A stretch of DNA of 20,631 nt. It comes from Rhodanobacter sp. (GTDB taxonomy: Bacteria > Pseudomonadota > Gammaproteobacteria > Xanthomonadales > Rhodanobacteraceae). Both the position numbers and the translations under genes were made by a program. This document shows, piece by piece, positions 14,528-20,631 of this stretch. The notes beneath the pieces were generated by a model. It worked only from the letters and a program-made list of their open reading frames with translations. It was not told the DNA's origin and ran no database searches. How positions within the stretch are numbered: the first letter of the stretch is position 1; the number at the start of each line of letters is the position of its first letter. The stretch lies in contig JAPHUU010000393.1 in assembly GCA_026193555.1 (NCBI GenBank), positions 1 to 20,631 of the forward strand, given 5' to 3'.

Positions 14528-16456
14528 GTGAAACCCTTGATTCGCCGTTCCACCGCGCTGGGCGCGGCCGTTGCCCTGGCGTTTGCGTTGCCGGCCTTCG
14601 CGCAGGAGGCCACCCACCATCTCAAGCATCCAGCCGACACGCCGTATCCCGGCGGCACGCTGTCGCTGAACGTCGACCTGACCCGCGCACCTGACCGCAT
14701 CTTCAGCGTCCAGGAAACCATCCCCGTCGCCAACAGCGGGCCGATGACGCTGTACTACCCGAAGTGGATTCCCGGTGAACATTCGCCGTCCGGTCCGGTC
14801 AACAACGTCGCCGGCCTGATCATCCGCGCCAACGGCAAGCAGTTGCACTGGCGCCGCGACCTGCGCGACATGTTCACCATCCACCTTGACGTGCCCGAGG
14901 GCACCAAGGCGCTGGACATGGAGTTCCAGTTCCTGTCGCCCGGCGGCGGCGGCAAGTTCGGCTCCAGCGCCTCGGCCACGTCCAACCTGCTGGACATCGA
15001 GTTCAACCAGGTGGCGTTCTATCCAGCCGGCTACTACTCGCGGCAGGTAATGATCCAGCCCACGGTGAAGCTGCCCAGCGGCTGGAAGTTCGCCAGCGCA
15101 CTGGAGGTCGACCTGCACAACGGCAACCTGGTGAAGTTCAAGCCGGTCAGCTTCAACAACTTCGTCGACTCGCCGCTGATCGCCGGCAAGTACTTCACCC
15201 GCGTCGACCTGGCGCCGAATGCCAAGGTACCGGTGCACCTGAACATCGTCGGCGACAAGGCCGACCAGGTGAAGATCACCCAGAAGCAGATCGACGAGCA
15301 CCGCGAACTGGTCAAACAGATCTACGCGCTGTTCGGCAGCCAGCACTTCGGCCACTACAACTTCCTGCTGACGCTGTCCGACCACGTCGGCCACTTCGGT
15401 CTGGAGCACCATCAGTCCAGCGACGACCGCCTGCCGGCCGACTACCTGACCAAGGACAGCCTGTACATGCGTGCGGCCACACTGATGCCGCACGAGTGGG
15501 TGCACTCCTGGAACGGCAAGTTCCGTCGCCCGTACGACCTGTGGACGCCCAACTTCAACATGGTCAAGCAGGATGACCTGCTGTGGGTCTATGAAGGCCT
15601 GACCGACTACTGGGCCGGCGTGCTGACCGCGCGCTCGGGACTGTGGACGGCCGACCAGTACCACGACGCGATTGCCTCCATTGCCGCGGCGATGTCGCAT
15701 CGCACCGGCCGCGAGTGGCGCTCGCTGCAGGACACTGCCGACGCCGCGCCGCTGACCTATTACGGCAGCCGGGGCTGGGGCAACTGGCGCCGCGGCACCG
15801 ACTTCTATGCCGAGGGTCAGCTGCTGTGGCTGGACCTGGACAGCAAGATCCGCGAGCTCAGCCACGGCCGCCGCTCGCTGGACGACTTCGCTCATGCCTT
15901 CTACGGCATGGACAACGGCAGCTACGTGACCCGCACCTACACCTATCAGGATGTGGTCGACACACTGAACAAGGTGCAGCCGTTCGACTGGTCGACATTC
16001 CTGCGCGATCGCCTGGACTACGTCGGCGACAAACTGCCTGAAACGAGCCTGGCCCGCTCAGGCTGGAAGCTGGTCTACACCGACAAGCCCTCGGCCTACG
16101 ACAAGGCCAGCGCGTCGTTGTACAAGGGCGTGAACCTGGCCTACTCGGTCGGCCTGTCGGTTTCGAGCAAGGGCGACGTCTCTGACGTGCAGTGGAACGG
16201 CCCGCTGTTCAAGGCCGGCCTGGTGCCCGGCATGACCATCGTCGCCGTCAACGGCCTGGAATTCAGTCCCGACGCACTCAAGGATGCAGTCACTGCCGCC
16301 AAGGACAGCAGCGATTCGATCACCCTGCTGGTCAAGAACGTGGACCAGTTCAAGACCGTGAAGATCGACTACCACGGCGGCCTGCGCTACCCGCATCTTG
16401 CCCGCGTCAAGGGCACGTCGGACCGGCTCGACCGGATACTGAAAGCGCGCAAGTAA
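14528..16456 (+). CDS. M61 family glycyl aminopeptidase with C-terminal PDZ domain, secreted
   Basis: The roughly 642-residue exported protein has a signal peptide (about 1-26, ending PAFAQ) and the M61 N-terminal beta-domain. The catalytic zinc motif HEWVHSWNGK has His322, Glu323 and His326, with Glu356 in WVYEGLTDYW as the third ligand. A C-terminal PDZ domain (about 540-615) contains the typical GPLFKAGLVPGM...VNG segment. M61 enzymes release N-terminal glycine or alanine residues in the periplasm. GTG at 14528 is preferred: GGGAG lies 6 nt before it, whereas the ATG at 14522 (two codons earlier) directly abuts the Shine-Dalgarno. A repeat-family hairpin with a T-tract 38 bp after the stop can serve as terminator. 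Confidence 0.93.
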   Translation: MKPLIRRSTALGAAVALAFALPAFAQEATHHLKHPADTPYPGGTLSLNVDLTRAPDRIFSVQETIPVANSGPMTLYYPKWIPGEHSPSGPVNNVAGLIIRANGKQLHWRRDLRDMFTIHLDVPEGTKALDMEFQFLSPGGGGKFGSSASATSNLLDIEFNQVAFYPAGYYSRQVMIQPTVKLPSGWKFASALEVDLHNGNLVKFKPVSFNNFVDSPLIAGKYFTRVDLAPNAKVPVHLNIVGDKADQVKITQKQIDEHRELVKQIYALFGSQHFGHYNFLLTLSDHVGHFGLEHHQSSDDRLPADYLTKDSLYMRAATLMPHEWVHSWNGKFRRPYDLWTPNFNMVKQDDLLWVYEGLTDYWAGVLTARSGLWTADQYHDAIASIAAAMSHRTGREWRSLQDTADAAPLTYYGSRGWGNWRRGTDFYAEGQLLWLDLDSKIRELSHGRRSLDDFAHAFYGMDNGSYVTRTYTYQDVVDTLNKVQPFDWSTFLRDRLDYVGDKLPETSLARSGWKLVYTDKPSAYDKASASLYKGVNLAYSVGLSVSSKGDVSDVQWNGPLFKAGLVPGMTIVAVNGLEFSPDALKDAVTAAKDSSDSITLLVKNVDQFKTVKIDYHGGLRYPHLARVKGTSDRLDRILKARK

Positions 16457-16480
16457 TCGCACGCACCACGGCGCCCGTGT

Positions 16481-16549
16481 CCGCACGGGCATGACGGGAC
16501 GGGGGTAGTTGATCATTGACTCCCTCCGTCCCGTTTTTCCGTTGGGACC
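16481..16549 (+). terminator. Palindromic repeat copy A; probable terminator of the M61 gene
   Basis: The core hairpin is 16494-16509 paired with 16519-16534 (16-bp stem, two mismatches, loop TGATCATTG), followed by TTTTT at 16534-16538, so it has the form of a Rho-independent terminator for the plus-strand M61 gene. The whole 69-bp block, including CCGCACGGGCATG before and TTGGGACC after, is nearly identical to a block at 17501-17570. An inverted CAGGGACA satellite motif lies just beyond, at 16564. Confidence 0.75.
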
Positions 16550-16624
16550 GGCAAGAATGGTGTCAGGGACAATTTGAGCGACCCGGGCGGCGAAATGGTG
16601 ACCCCTTTGTTCCCCCGCCGGGCT

Positions 16625-17284
16625 TCAGGCTTTCCGTGACAGCTGGTACACCACCGTGTCCAGCGCGCTCACCTCGGCGGCGACGAAGCCCGGTTCTTGC
16701 GCGAGAACGTCGCGGCGCTCCAGCGTCGCGACGTTCCAGTCGCGGCCGTAAAGCTTGTACACCTCGGCTTCGGGCACGGCGAACGGCGGACCGTGCTTTT
16801 CGTGCTGCGGATACTCCAGCGTGATCAGCAGGCCGCGGCAGCCGGCGGGAAGCCGCGCATGCAACTCGCCCACGTAACGGCGGCGCAGCGGCGGCGGCAA
16901 CGCGATCAGCGCGGCGCGGTCGTACACGGCCGCACAACCGGCCAGCGCCCCGGCATCGAGGCCGAACACGTCGCCGCAGATCAGCTCGATGTCCCCGGCA
17001 CGGTAGTGGCGGCCGTAGCGCGAGTCGTGCACCTGCGGCGTCAGCTCGTGTTCGTCAAAGAACTGCGCCACCGCCAGTGGCGACAACTCCACCCCCAGTA
17101 CGCGGTGTCCCTGTGCCGCCAGCCAGACCATATCCAGCGACTTGCCGCACAGCGGCACGAACACCTGGCTGCCCGCCGCAAGCGCCAGCGCCGGCCAGTG
17201 CTCGAGCAGCAGCGGCATCGGTCGATCCTGGTGGAAACCGATGCGGCCTTCACGCCAGCGCTGGTGCCAGAAGTCGGGTTCCAT
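16625..17284 (-). CDS. tpm: Thiopurine S-methyltransferase
   Basis: The 219-residue S-adenosylmethionine-dependent methyltransferase of the TPMT family acts in the cytosol. Bacterial members methylate thiopurines and are linked to selenium and tellurium oxyanion methylation. It shows the family start FWHQRWREGRIGFHQ (5-19), the SAM-binding motif I FVPLCGKSLDMVWLA (42-56) with GVELS (64-68), GDVFGLD (104-110) and VYDRAALIALPP (120-131). Length matches the bacterial enzymes (about 218). The start at 17284 is supported by AGGAG 7 nt upstream. The gene is bracketed on both sides by the palindromic repeat family. A perfect 10-bp inverted repeat sits 39 bp ahead of the start codon, where it could affect the promoter or leader. 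Confidence 0.95.
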   Translation of the reverse strand: MEPDFWHQRWREGRIGFHQDRPMPLLLEHWPALALAAGSQVFVPLCGKSLDMVWLAAQGHRVLGVELSPLAVAQFFDEHELTPQVHDSRYGRHYRAGDIELICGDVFGLDAGALAGCAAVYDRAALIALPPPLRRRYVGELHARLPAGCRGLLITLEYPQHEKHGPPFAVPEAEVYKLYGRDWNVATLERRDVLAQEPGFVAAEVSALDTVVYQLSRKA

Positions 17285-17540
17285 GATGTGTCTCCTGTTG
17301 GTGTGGAAGTGCGCGAGTCAAACGGTGTCAGGTCGGGAAGTGATCCTGACACCGCTTCGCCCGCGCTCCGAAGAAGGAAATGTCCCTGATACTCATCTTG
17401 CCTGGGGGCCCGGCGGCGAAGCCCCCGCGTTCGGCTTCAAGACAAGAGACAGGGGCCAGCGACAGATCCAGGCGAGAGAAAATGTCCCTGACACCTTTTC
17501 CCGCACGGGCATGGACGGGACGGAGGTAGTTGATCATTGA
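17285..17540. other. Repeat-filled intergenic region upstream of tpm
   Basis: No gene is visible. The region holds the 17323-17354 inverted repeat, TGTCCCTG satellites at 17381 and 17483, and the left arm of repeat copy B. The density of related motifs suggests several rounds of insertion or duplication between tpm and the M28 gene. Confidence 0.6.
17323..17354. repeat. Perfect 10-bp inverted repeat upstream of tpm
   Basis: CGGTGTCAGG and CCTGACACCG flank a 12-nt loop. The arms contain the GTGTCAGG core of the dispersed satellite motif, so this is probably a paired member of the same family. It lies 39 bp before the tpm start codon and could form a hairpin in the leader. Confidence 0.7.
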
Positions 17541-17627
17541 CTACCTCCATCCCGTTTTTCCCTTGGGACCCAGCCCCACCCTGGCGGCCGAGCTGATATC
17601 GGAAACTGTCCCTGGCACCCTTTTCCC
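17483..17627. repeat. Composite repeat B: hairpin flanked by direct TGTCCCTG(A/G)CACC repeats
   Basis: A 20-bp sequence at 17483-17502 recurs with one change and one extra C at 17607-17627, flanking a unit whose core is copy B of the palindrome. The core is 17515-17530 paired with 17540-17555: a 16-bp stem with one mismatch and the loop TGATCATTG, followed by TTTTT. The arrangement resembles a small non-autonomous element or tandem duplication. It overlaps the 3' end of the M28 gene, whose stop lies in the right arm of the hairpin. On the M28 strand there is no T-tract after the stem, so it is not an obvious M28 terminator. Confidence 0.7.
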
Positions 17628-19181
17628 TTGAACCACCTTGGCCCGCGGTGCCAGGGCGCTGCCGGGTGACCACTGCGGCCTGGCGTCGCTGTCCGCGACG
17701 GTCGACACCAAGCGGTAGAAGAAGCGGTTGAACTTGCCGGCGGCGGCCCAGTCGATCGGCTGGGTCAGGTCGTCCTGTGGCCGGTGATATTGCACCTCGT
17801 ACCAGTGGCGGTAGCGCTGCTCCGACTTGGTGCCCGGCAGGTAGCCGAACACGAAGCCGGTCGCCGGGATGCCTGCCTGCAGGAACGGCCAGTGGTCGGC
17901 CCGACGCAGCAGGTTGCGCTCCGGTTCCGGGTCCAGCTGCACGACGATGTCGCTGCGTGACGCCACCTGTCGAACCGCCGCGCCGAGCGTGCTGTCGTCG
18001 AGTGCGTGGACAGTCATCCGCCGCAATGGAAAGATCGGGCGAATCTGGTCGAGGTTGATGTCCGCGACGATGGCGGTTTTCGGCACCGTGGGATGGGCGA
18101 CGAAATAGCGGCTGCCGAGCAGCCCCTTCTCCTCGCCGGTGAACGCGGCGAACAGCACCGAACGCCGGTAGCCGGCACCCTTGCGGCGCTCGGCCAGCCG
18201 CTCGAGCAGCGCGACATAGGCGGCGTCATCGAGCGTGCCGTTGTAGATCGCGTCGCCGCGTACCGGCTCGCCGTGGCCGTAGCCGTCCAGATGCGCCGAG
18301 AGCACCAGATACTGATCGCGCAACTTGCCATCGGTACCCGGCAGCACGCCCAGCACGTTGGCCGACGTCACCACCCGCCGCTGCAGGCGCAGCTGTGCGG
18401 TGAAATGGCTAGGCACATCGAAACTCGGCAACGGCTTGCCGGCACTGCCCATTGCCAGCAGATGCCCGGCATCCTGGCCGGAGCCGGCGATTACCGCGGC
18501 CAGTGCCGTCGGGTTGAGCGTCGCCCGCAACAGACGGTCGCCCTGCGGCACGGGCGCGCCCACCGGCGCCACCGTGCGGGCATAGGCCACCGGCCAGCGC
18601 ATCGGCTCGATAGTGAATCCCGGATCGGCGATGGTGAGCATCCCGGCAGCGCCGGCGTGGTCCACCGCGCGCAGGCGCTCGGCACCATCGGTCAGCCCGG
18701 CGCGACGCCAGCCGTAGCAGAGCACGATCCTGCCGCGCACATCGCCAAGCGAACCAGGCGTGCAGTAACCGCGAAAGGCGATCGGTGCGTCGAGCCGCGT
18801 CGGCATCCCGGCCGACGGTCGCGGCGCGATGTCGTAGAGCAGCCGCAGCGGCGTGTGGCCCACCGCGATGCGCGTGCCCTGCCGGGTGATCCGCAGGTCA
18901 TCGAGGCGGAAGCGCTGGAACCAGCCGCCATTGTCGCCGGCCGGACGCAGGCCCGCAGCGGCGAAGCGCCGCGCCACCAGTTGCGCCGCCCGGTCATATC
19001 CCGCCGAACCGGTATCGCGCCCTTCCATGGCGTCGCCCGACAGCGCCTCGGTCGCCTGCCACCAGGCGCGGGTGTCCGGATCGGTGATCGCGTGCGCCCG
19101 TGAGGGCGGCGGGCCACCCGCAAAAGCAGGCATGAGCGTCGTCATCGCGACGAGCAGCAGTGAGAGGATCAGCGTTCTCAA
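17541..19181 (-). CDS. M28 family zinc peptidase with PA domain, secreted
   Basis: The 546-residue exported peptidase has a signal peptide (1-22), a PA insert (about 130-235) and an M28 catalytic domain (about 275-500). Metal ligands and the catalytic residue follow the family order: His297 and Asp299 (SAHLDG), Asp318 (GTLDDA), Glu350-Glu351 (FTGEEKG), Asp374 or Asp378 (DINLDQ) and His466 (YHRPQDD). It would act as an aminopeptidase in the periplasm or outside the cell. No ATG fits: TTG at 19181 has GGAGG 5 nt upstream and starts the signal peptide directly. The ATG at 19271 adds a non-coding-looking leader. Odd feature: residues from about 519 to the end (GKRVPGTVSDIS... to the stop) are encoded by the dispersed repeat, so the native stop seems to have been lost and the tail gained. 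Confidence 0.9.
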   Translation of the reverse strand: MRTLILSLLLVAMTTLMPAFAGGPPPSRAHAITDPDTRAWWQATEALSGDAMEGRDTGSAGYDRAAQLVARRFAAAGLRPAGDNGGWFQRFRLDDLRITRQGTRIAVGHTPLRLLYDIAPRPSAGMPTRLDAPIAFRGYCTPGSLGDVRGRIVLCYGWRRAGLTDGAERLRAVDHAGAAGMLTIADPGFTIEPMRWPVAYARTVAPVGAPVPQGDRLLRATLNPTALAAVIAGSGQDAGHLLAMGSAGKPLPSFDVPSHFTAQLRLQRRVVTSANVLGVLPGTDGKLRDQYLVLSAHLDGYGHGEPVRGDAIYNGTLDDAAYVALLERLAERRKGAGYRRSVLFAAFTGEEKGLLGSRYFVAHPTVPKTAIVADINLDQIRPIFPLRRMTVHALDDSTLGAAVRQVASRSDIVVQLDPEPERNLLRRADHWPFLQAGIPATGFVFGYLPGTKSEQRYRHWYEVQYHRPQDDLTQPIDWAAAGKFNRFFYRLVSTVADSDARPQWSPGSALAPRAKVVQGKRVPGTVSDISSAARVGLGPKGKTGWR

Positions 19182-19321
19182 GGTTGCCTCCGAAGGCACG
19201 GGCCAGCATGCACGTTGATGAAGGCGCCCCCCCAGATCGGCAGGTGGGCACCGACCATGATGGTAGGACACATCGACCAGCGAGACTGGTTCAACGCGCC
19301 ATCCGTGTTTGCGTCGAAGAG

Positions 19322-19369
19322 CAAAACGGGACGGAGGCAGTTATCGACAACCAACGACCCCCGTCCCGT
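19322..19369 (-). terminator. Palindromic repeat copy C; probable terminator of the Skp-like gene
   Basis: ACGGGACGG (19326-19334) pairs perfectly with CCGTCCCGT (19361-19369). Read on the minus strand, the stem is followed by TTTT, 47 bp after the Skp-like stop codon, which suits termination of that gene. The left arm GGGACGGAGGCAGTTATCGACAA closely matches copy D and, more loosely, copies A and B. Confidence 0.7.
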
Positions 19370-19416
19370 CTTCTCTGCTCCTGTTTCGGCCCCCATTCCG
19401 CTGCCTTCAGCGTCGC

Positions 19417-20013
19417 TTACTTCCCTTTGCCGCTCGGCAGCGACTCCAGGTTGAAGCTGATGGTGGTGATCTTGCGATCCAGGCCCTGGATGACCTCGCC
19501 AGTCAGGTCGTTGGTCATGTTGCCGCCAAGCACCGAATCACGGTTCAGCAAAAGACCGCAATGATGGTTCTTGTAGCTGCTGGCGAGGATCGGCTCCGCC
19601 TCCTGGCCGATGCGCTGCATGGCTTTGGCGCGGGTGAGCTGCACGCGTTGGTTCAGCTCGCCGGCTTGGGTCCGGAACGTCTGCACGCGCTGCTGCAGAG
19701 CCGATCCCTGTTGCTTGCGCTGTGCTTCGCTCAAGGATGGCGCCTTTTTCTGGAAGCTCTGGAGGTCCGCGTCGAGCGGCTTGCGCTCGCTGGCCAGCTG
19801 GCTGCGAGCCTGTTCGGCCAGCTGGCCCAGCCGCAGACTCGCGGCCCGGCCGACCTTGGCCTGCGCGAAGACCGCCTCGCGCGACAGCATGCACACACCA
19901 GACACCGCGCTGCCCCCGAGAGGGTCGGCGGCGTGCGCGGACGACACGGGCATGGCGGAGAAACCGCACATGGCGATCAGCGCGGCGATGGGCAGGGAAC
20001 GATGAGGATTCAT
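19417..20013 (-). CDS. OmpH/Skp family periplasmic chaperone-like protein
   Basis: The 198-residue product has a signal peptide (1-29, ending SSAHAA) followed by a region typical of Skp/OmpH. It begins VCMLSREAVFAQAKVGRAASLRL (40-62), continues with a long charged coiled-coil arm rich in Gln, Lys, Glu and Arg (about 63-140), and ends in a compact strand-forming C-terminus. Skp holds unfolded outer-membrane proteins in the periplasm as a trimer. This copy is not in the usual bamA-skp-lpxD context and is somewhat longer than E. coli Skp (161), so it is probably a paralogue. It has two extra Cys (Cys41 and one in NHHCGLLL) that could form a disulfide. The ATG at 20013 is chosen because the signal peptide starts there, and the Shine-Dalgarno is weak. 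The upstream extension to 20091 is unlikely. Confidence 0.82.
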   Translation of the reverse strand: MNPHRSLPIAALIAMCGFSAMPVSSAHAADPLGGSAVSGVCMLSREAVFAQAKVGRAASLRLGQLAEQARSQLASERKPLDADLQSFQKKAPSLSEAQRKQQGSALQQRVQTFRTQAGELNQRVQLTRAKAMQRIGQEAEPILASSYKNHHCGLLLNRDSVLGGNMTNDLTGEVIQGLDRKITTISFNLESLPSGKGK

Positions 20014-20410
20014 GATGGGCAGTCCAATGTTGTGAAATTCAGGCGATCCATCGACCCCTCGATGGATGCGCGGTTCCCCCAGCATACCCAATCGGTGCGT
20101 CCCGCCTGTTCAACGACCGATACCATTCCATCCTGTTGCAGCAGCCCGGGACGTTCGCCTCAGGCAACATCCCGGGCAAGATGGGGACGCCATCGGGACG
20201 GAGGCCGTTAGCGACAATGATCTGCCCCGTGCCGTCTTTCAGACAATCAGTGCGAGCTGCGGCCCAGACTCATCCCGGCAGACGATCTGCTGTCGGAAAT
20301 TGTCCCTGGCACCATTTCCTCCCATTCTCGAACCAATCACGCATCGACGGCCAAGATCAGTGGGCTGGCGCAACACTGTGGTGCGTCACGATGGATGGAA
20401 GGAGAGACCG
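20014..20410. other. Divergent intergenic region with repeat copy D, no gene
   Basis: No coding frame is convincing. It contains repeat copy D and, about 60 bp further on, the satellite GGAAATTGTCCCTGGCACC (20295-20313), which matches 17601-17619 beside copy B. It should also hold the promoters of the Skp-like and host-attachment genes, but I see no clear hexamers. Confidence 0.5.
20194..20238. repeat. Palindromic repeat copy D (degenerate)
   Basis: CGGGACGGAGGC (20194-20205) is imperfectly complementary to GCCCCGTGCCG (20224-20234). The left arm and loop (GGGACGGAGGCCGTTAGCGACAA) differ from copy C at only two positions. It is followed by TCTTTC. There is no gene end adjacent on the plus strand, so a terminator role is not evident here. 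Confidence 0.6.
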
Positions 20411-20631
20411 ATGCACACCATTCCTGCCGGCGCCTGGGTCGTCGTTGCCGATGGCACCAACGCGCGTCTGTTCCGCAACGTCGGCAAGCAGGACGCCCTG
20501 CAGTTGACGCAGGACGATCTGATCACCTCCGATGCGCCTGACGCGCAGGGCGAGGGGCCGTCAGGGCACCGCCCGCCAGAGGCAAGCGTGGAACAGACCC
20601 ATGGCGCCACCTTCGCCAAGCAACTGGCAAA
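20411..20631 (+). CDS. Host attachment family protein, N-terminal part (runs off window)
   Basis: The first 73 codons of a gene continue past the window end with no stop. The start is well supported: AAGGAG (20399-20404) lies 6 nt before the ATG. The N-terminus (IPAGAWVVVADGTNARLF, residues 4-21) and the later THGATFAKQLA (63-73) resemble the family annotated as 'host attachment protein' or 'protein required for attachment to host cells'. These are small soluble proteins with a release-factor-like fold, of uncertain molecular role. The central Pro/Gly/Asp-rich stretch (42-57) looks like a flexible loop. The family call is from memory of its N-terminal motif. The C-terminal half is needed to confirm it. 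Confidence 0.8.
   Translation, partial: MHTIPAGAWVVVADGTNARLFRNVGKQDALQLTQDDLITSDAPDAQGEGPSGHRPPEASVEQTHGATFAKQLA

Noticed and set aside
14414..15895. 493-codon open frame antisense to the M61 gene
   Set aside because: It mirrors the M61 coding sequence and has the Val/Asp/Gln-rich composition of an antisense shadow, with no recognisable domain.
16481..17627. Possible CRISPR array from the repeated elements
   Set aside because: The repeats are few, differ in orientation and spacing, form long hairpins and lack unique equal-length spacers; no cas gene is present.

Overview
The window looks like a chromosomal stretch from a high-GC gammaproteobacterium. The gene types (a proteobacterial thiopurine methyltransferase, secreted M61, M28 and M48 peptidases with signal peptides, a YegD-type Hsp70, small fimbrial-like protein, DUF2884 and DUF2238 proteins) and the strong GC bias at third codon positions fit the Xanthomonadales/Lysobacterales, perhaps Rhodanobacteraceae. 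That placement is inference from gene content, not a computed match. There is no rRNA, tRNA, CRISPR array, prophage module or intact transposase gene.

Layout. 1-629: 3' end of an amidase (+), convergent with a minus-strand run of three envelope-targeted genes: M48 Ste24-like metalloprotease (4337-2994), exported RidA-family protein (2901-2422) and type B carboxylesterase (2306-660). 4353-4994 has no convincing gene. 4995-5795 (+) is a DUF2884/YggN-like exported protein, convergent with a DUF2238/YjdF membrane protein (6557-5892, -). 6670-7420 is visibly more AT-rich and carries one small fimbrial-like gene (7143-6772, -) with a strong Shine-Dalgarno. An OmpA-domain lipoprotein (8289-7696, -) and a YegD-like Hsp70 (8618-10012, +) diverge from a region with an FNR/ANR-like site. 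A lytic-transglycosylase-like lipoprotein (10876-10235, -) diverges from an OPT-family transporter (11124-13046, +). An M14 metallopeptidase (14201-13257, -) diverges from an M61 glycyl aminopeptidase (14528-16456, +). Then come tpm (17284-16625, -), a secreted M28 peptidase (19181-17541, -), a Skp/OmpH-like protein (20013-19417, -) and the 5' end of a host-attachment-type protein (20411 to the window end, +).

Functional theme. Most products are exported or act at the envelope: peptide and ester hydrolysis (M48, M14, M61, M28, carboxylesterase, amidase), oligopeptide uptake (OPT), and envelope upkeep (OmpA lipoprotein, transglycosylase, Skp-like chaperone). The gene set could scavenge peptides, but most genes are single transcription units and no dedicated operon is evident.

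The most notable non-coding signal is a family of palindromic repeats between 16.48 and 20.24 kb: four copies of a long hairpin with an ACGGGACGG-type stem, plus satellite TGTCCCTG(A/G)CACC motifs. Two copies sit where they could terminate transcription (after the M61 and Skp-like genes). One lies at the 3' end of the M28 gene and appears to have supplied its stop codon and about 28 C-terminal residues. I did not find a convincing new multi-gene system here.
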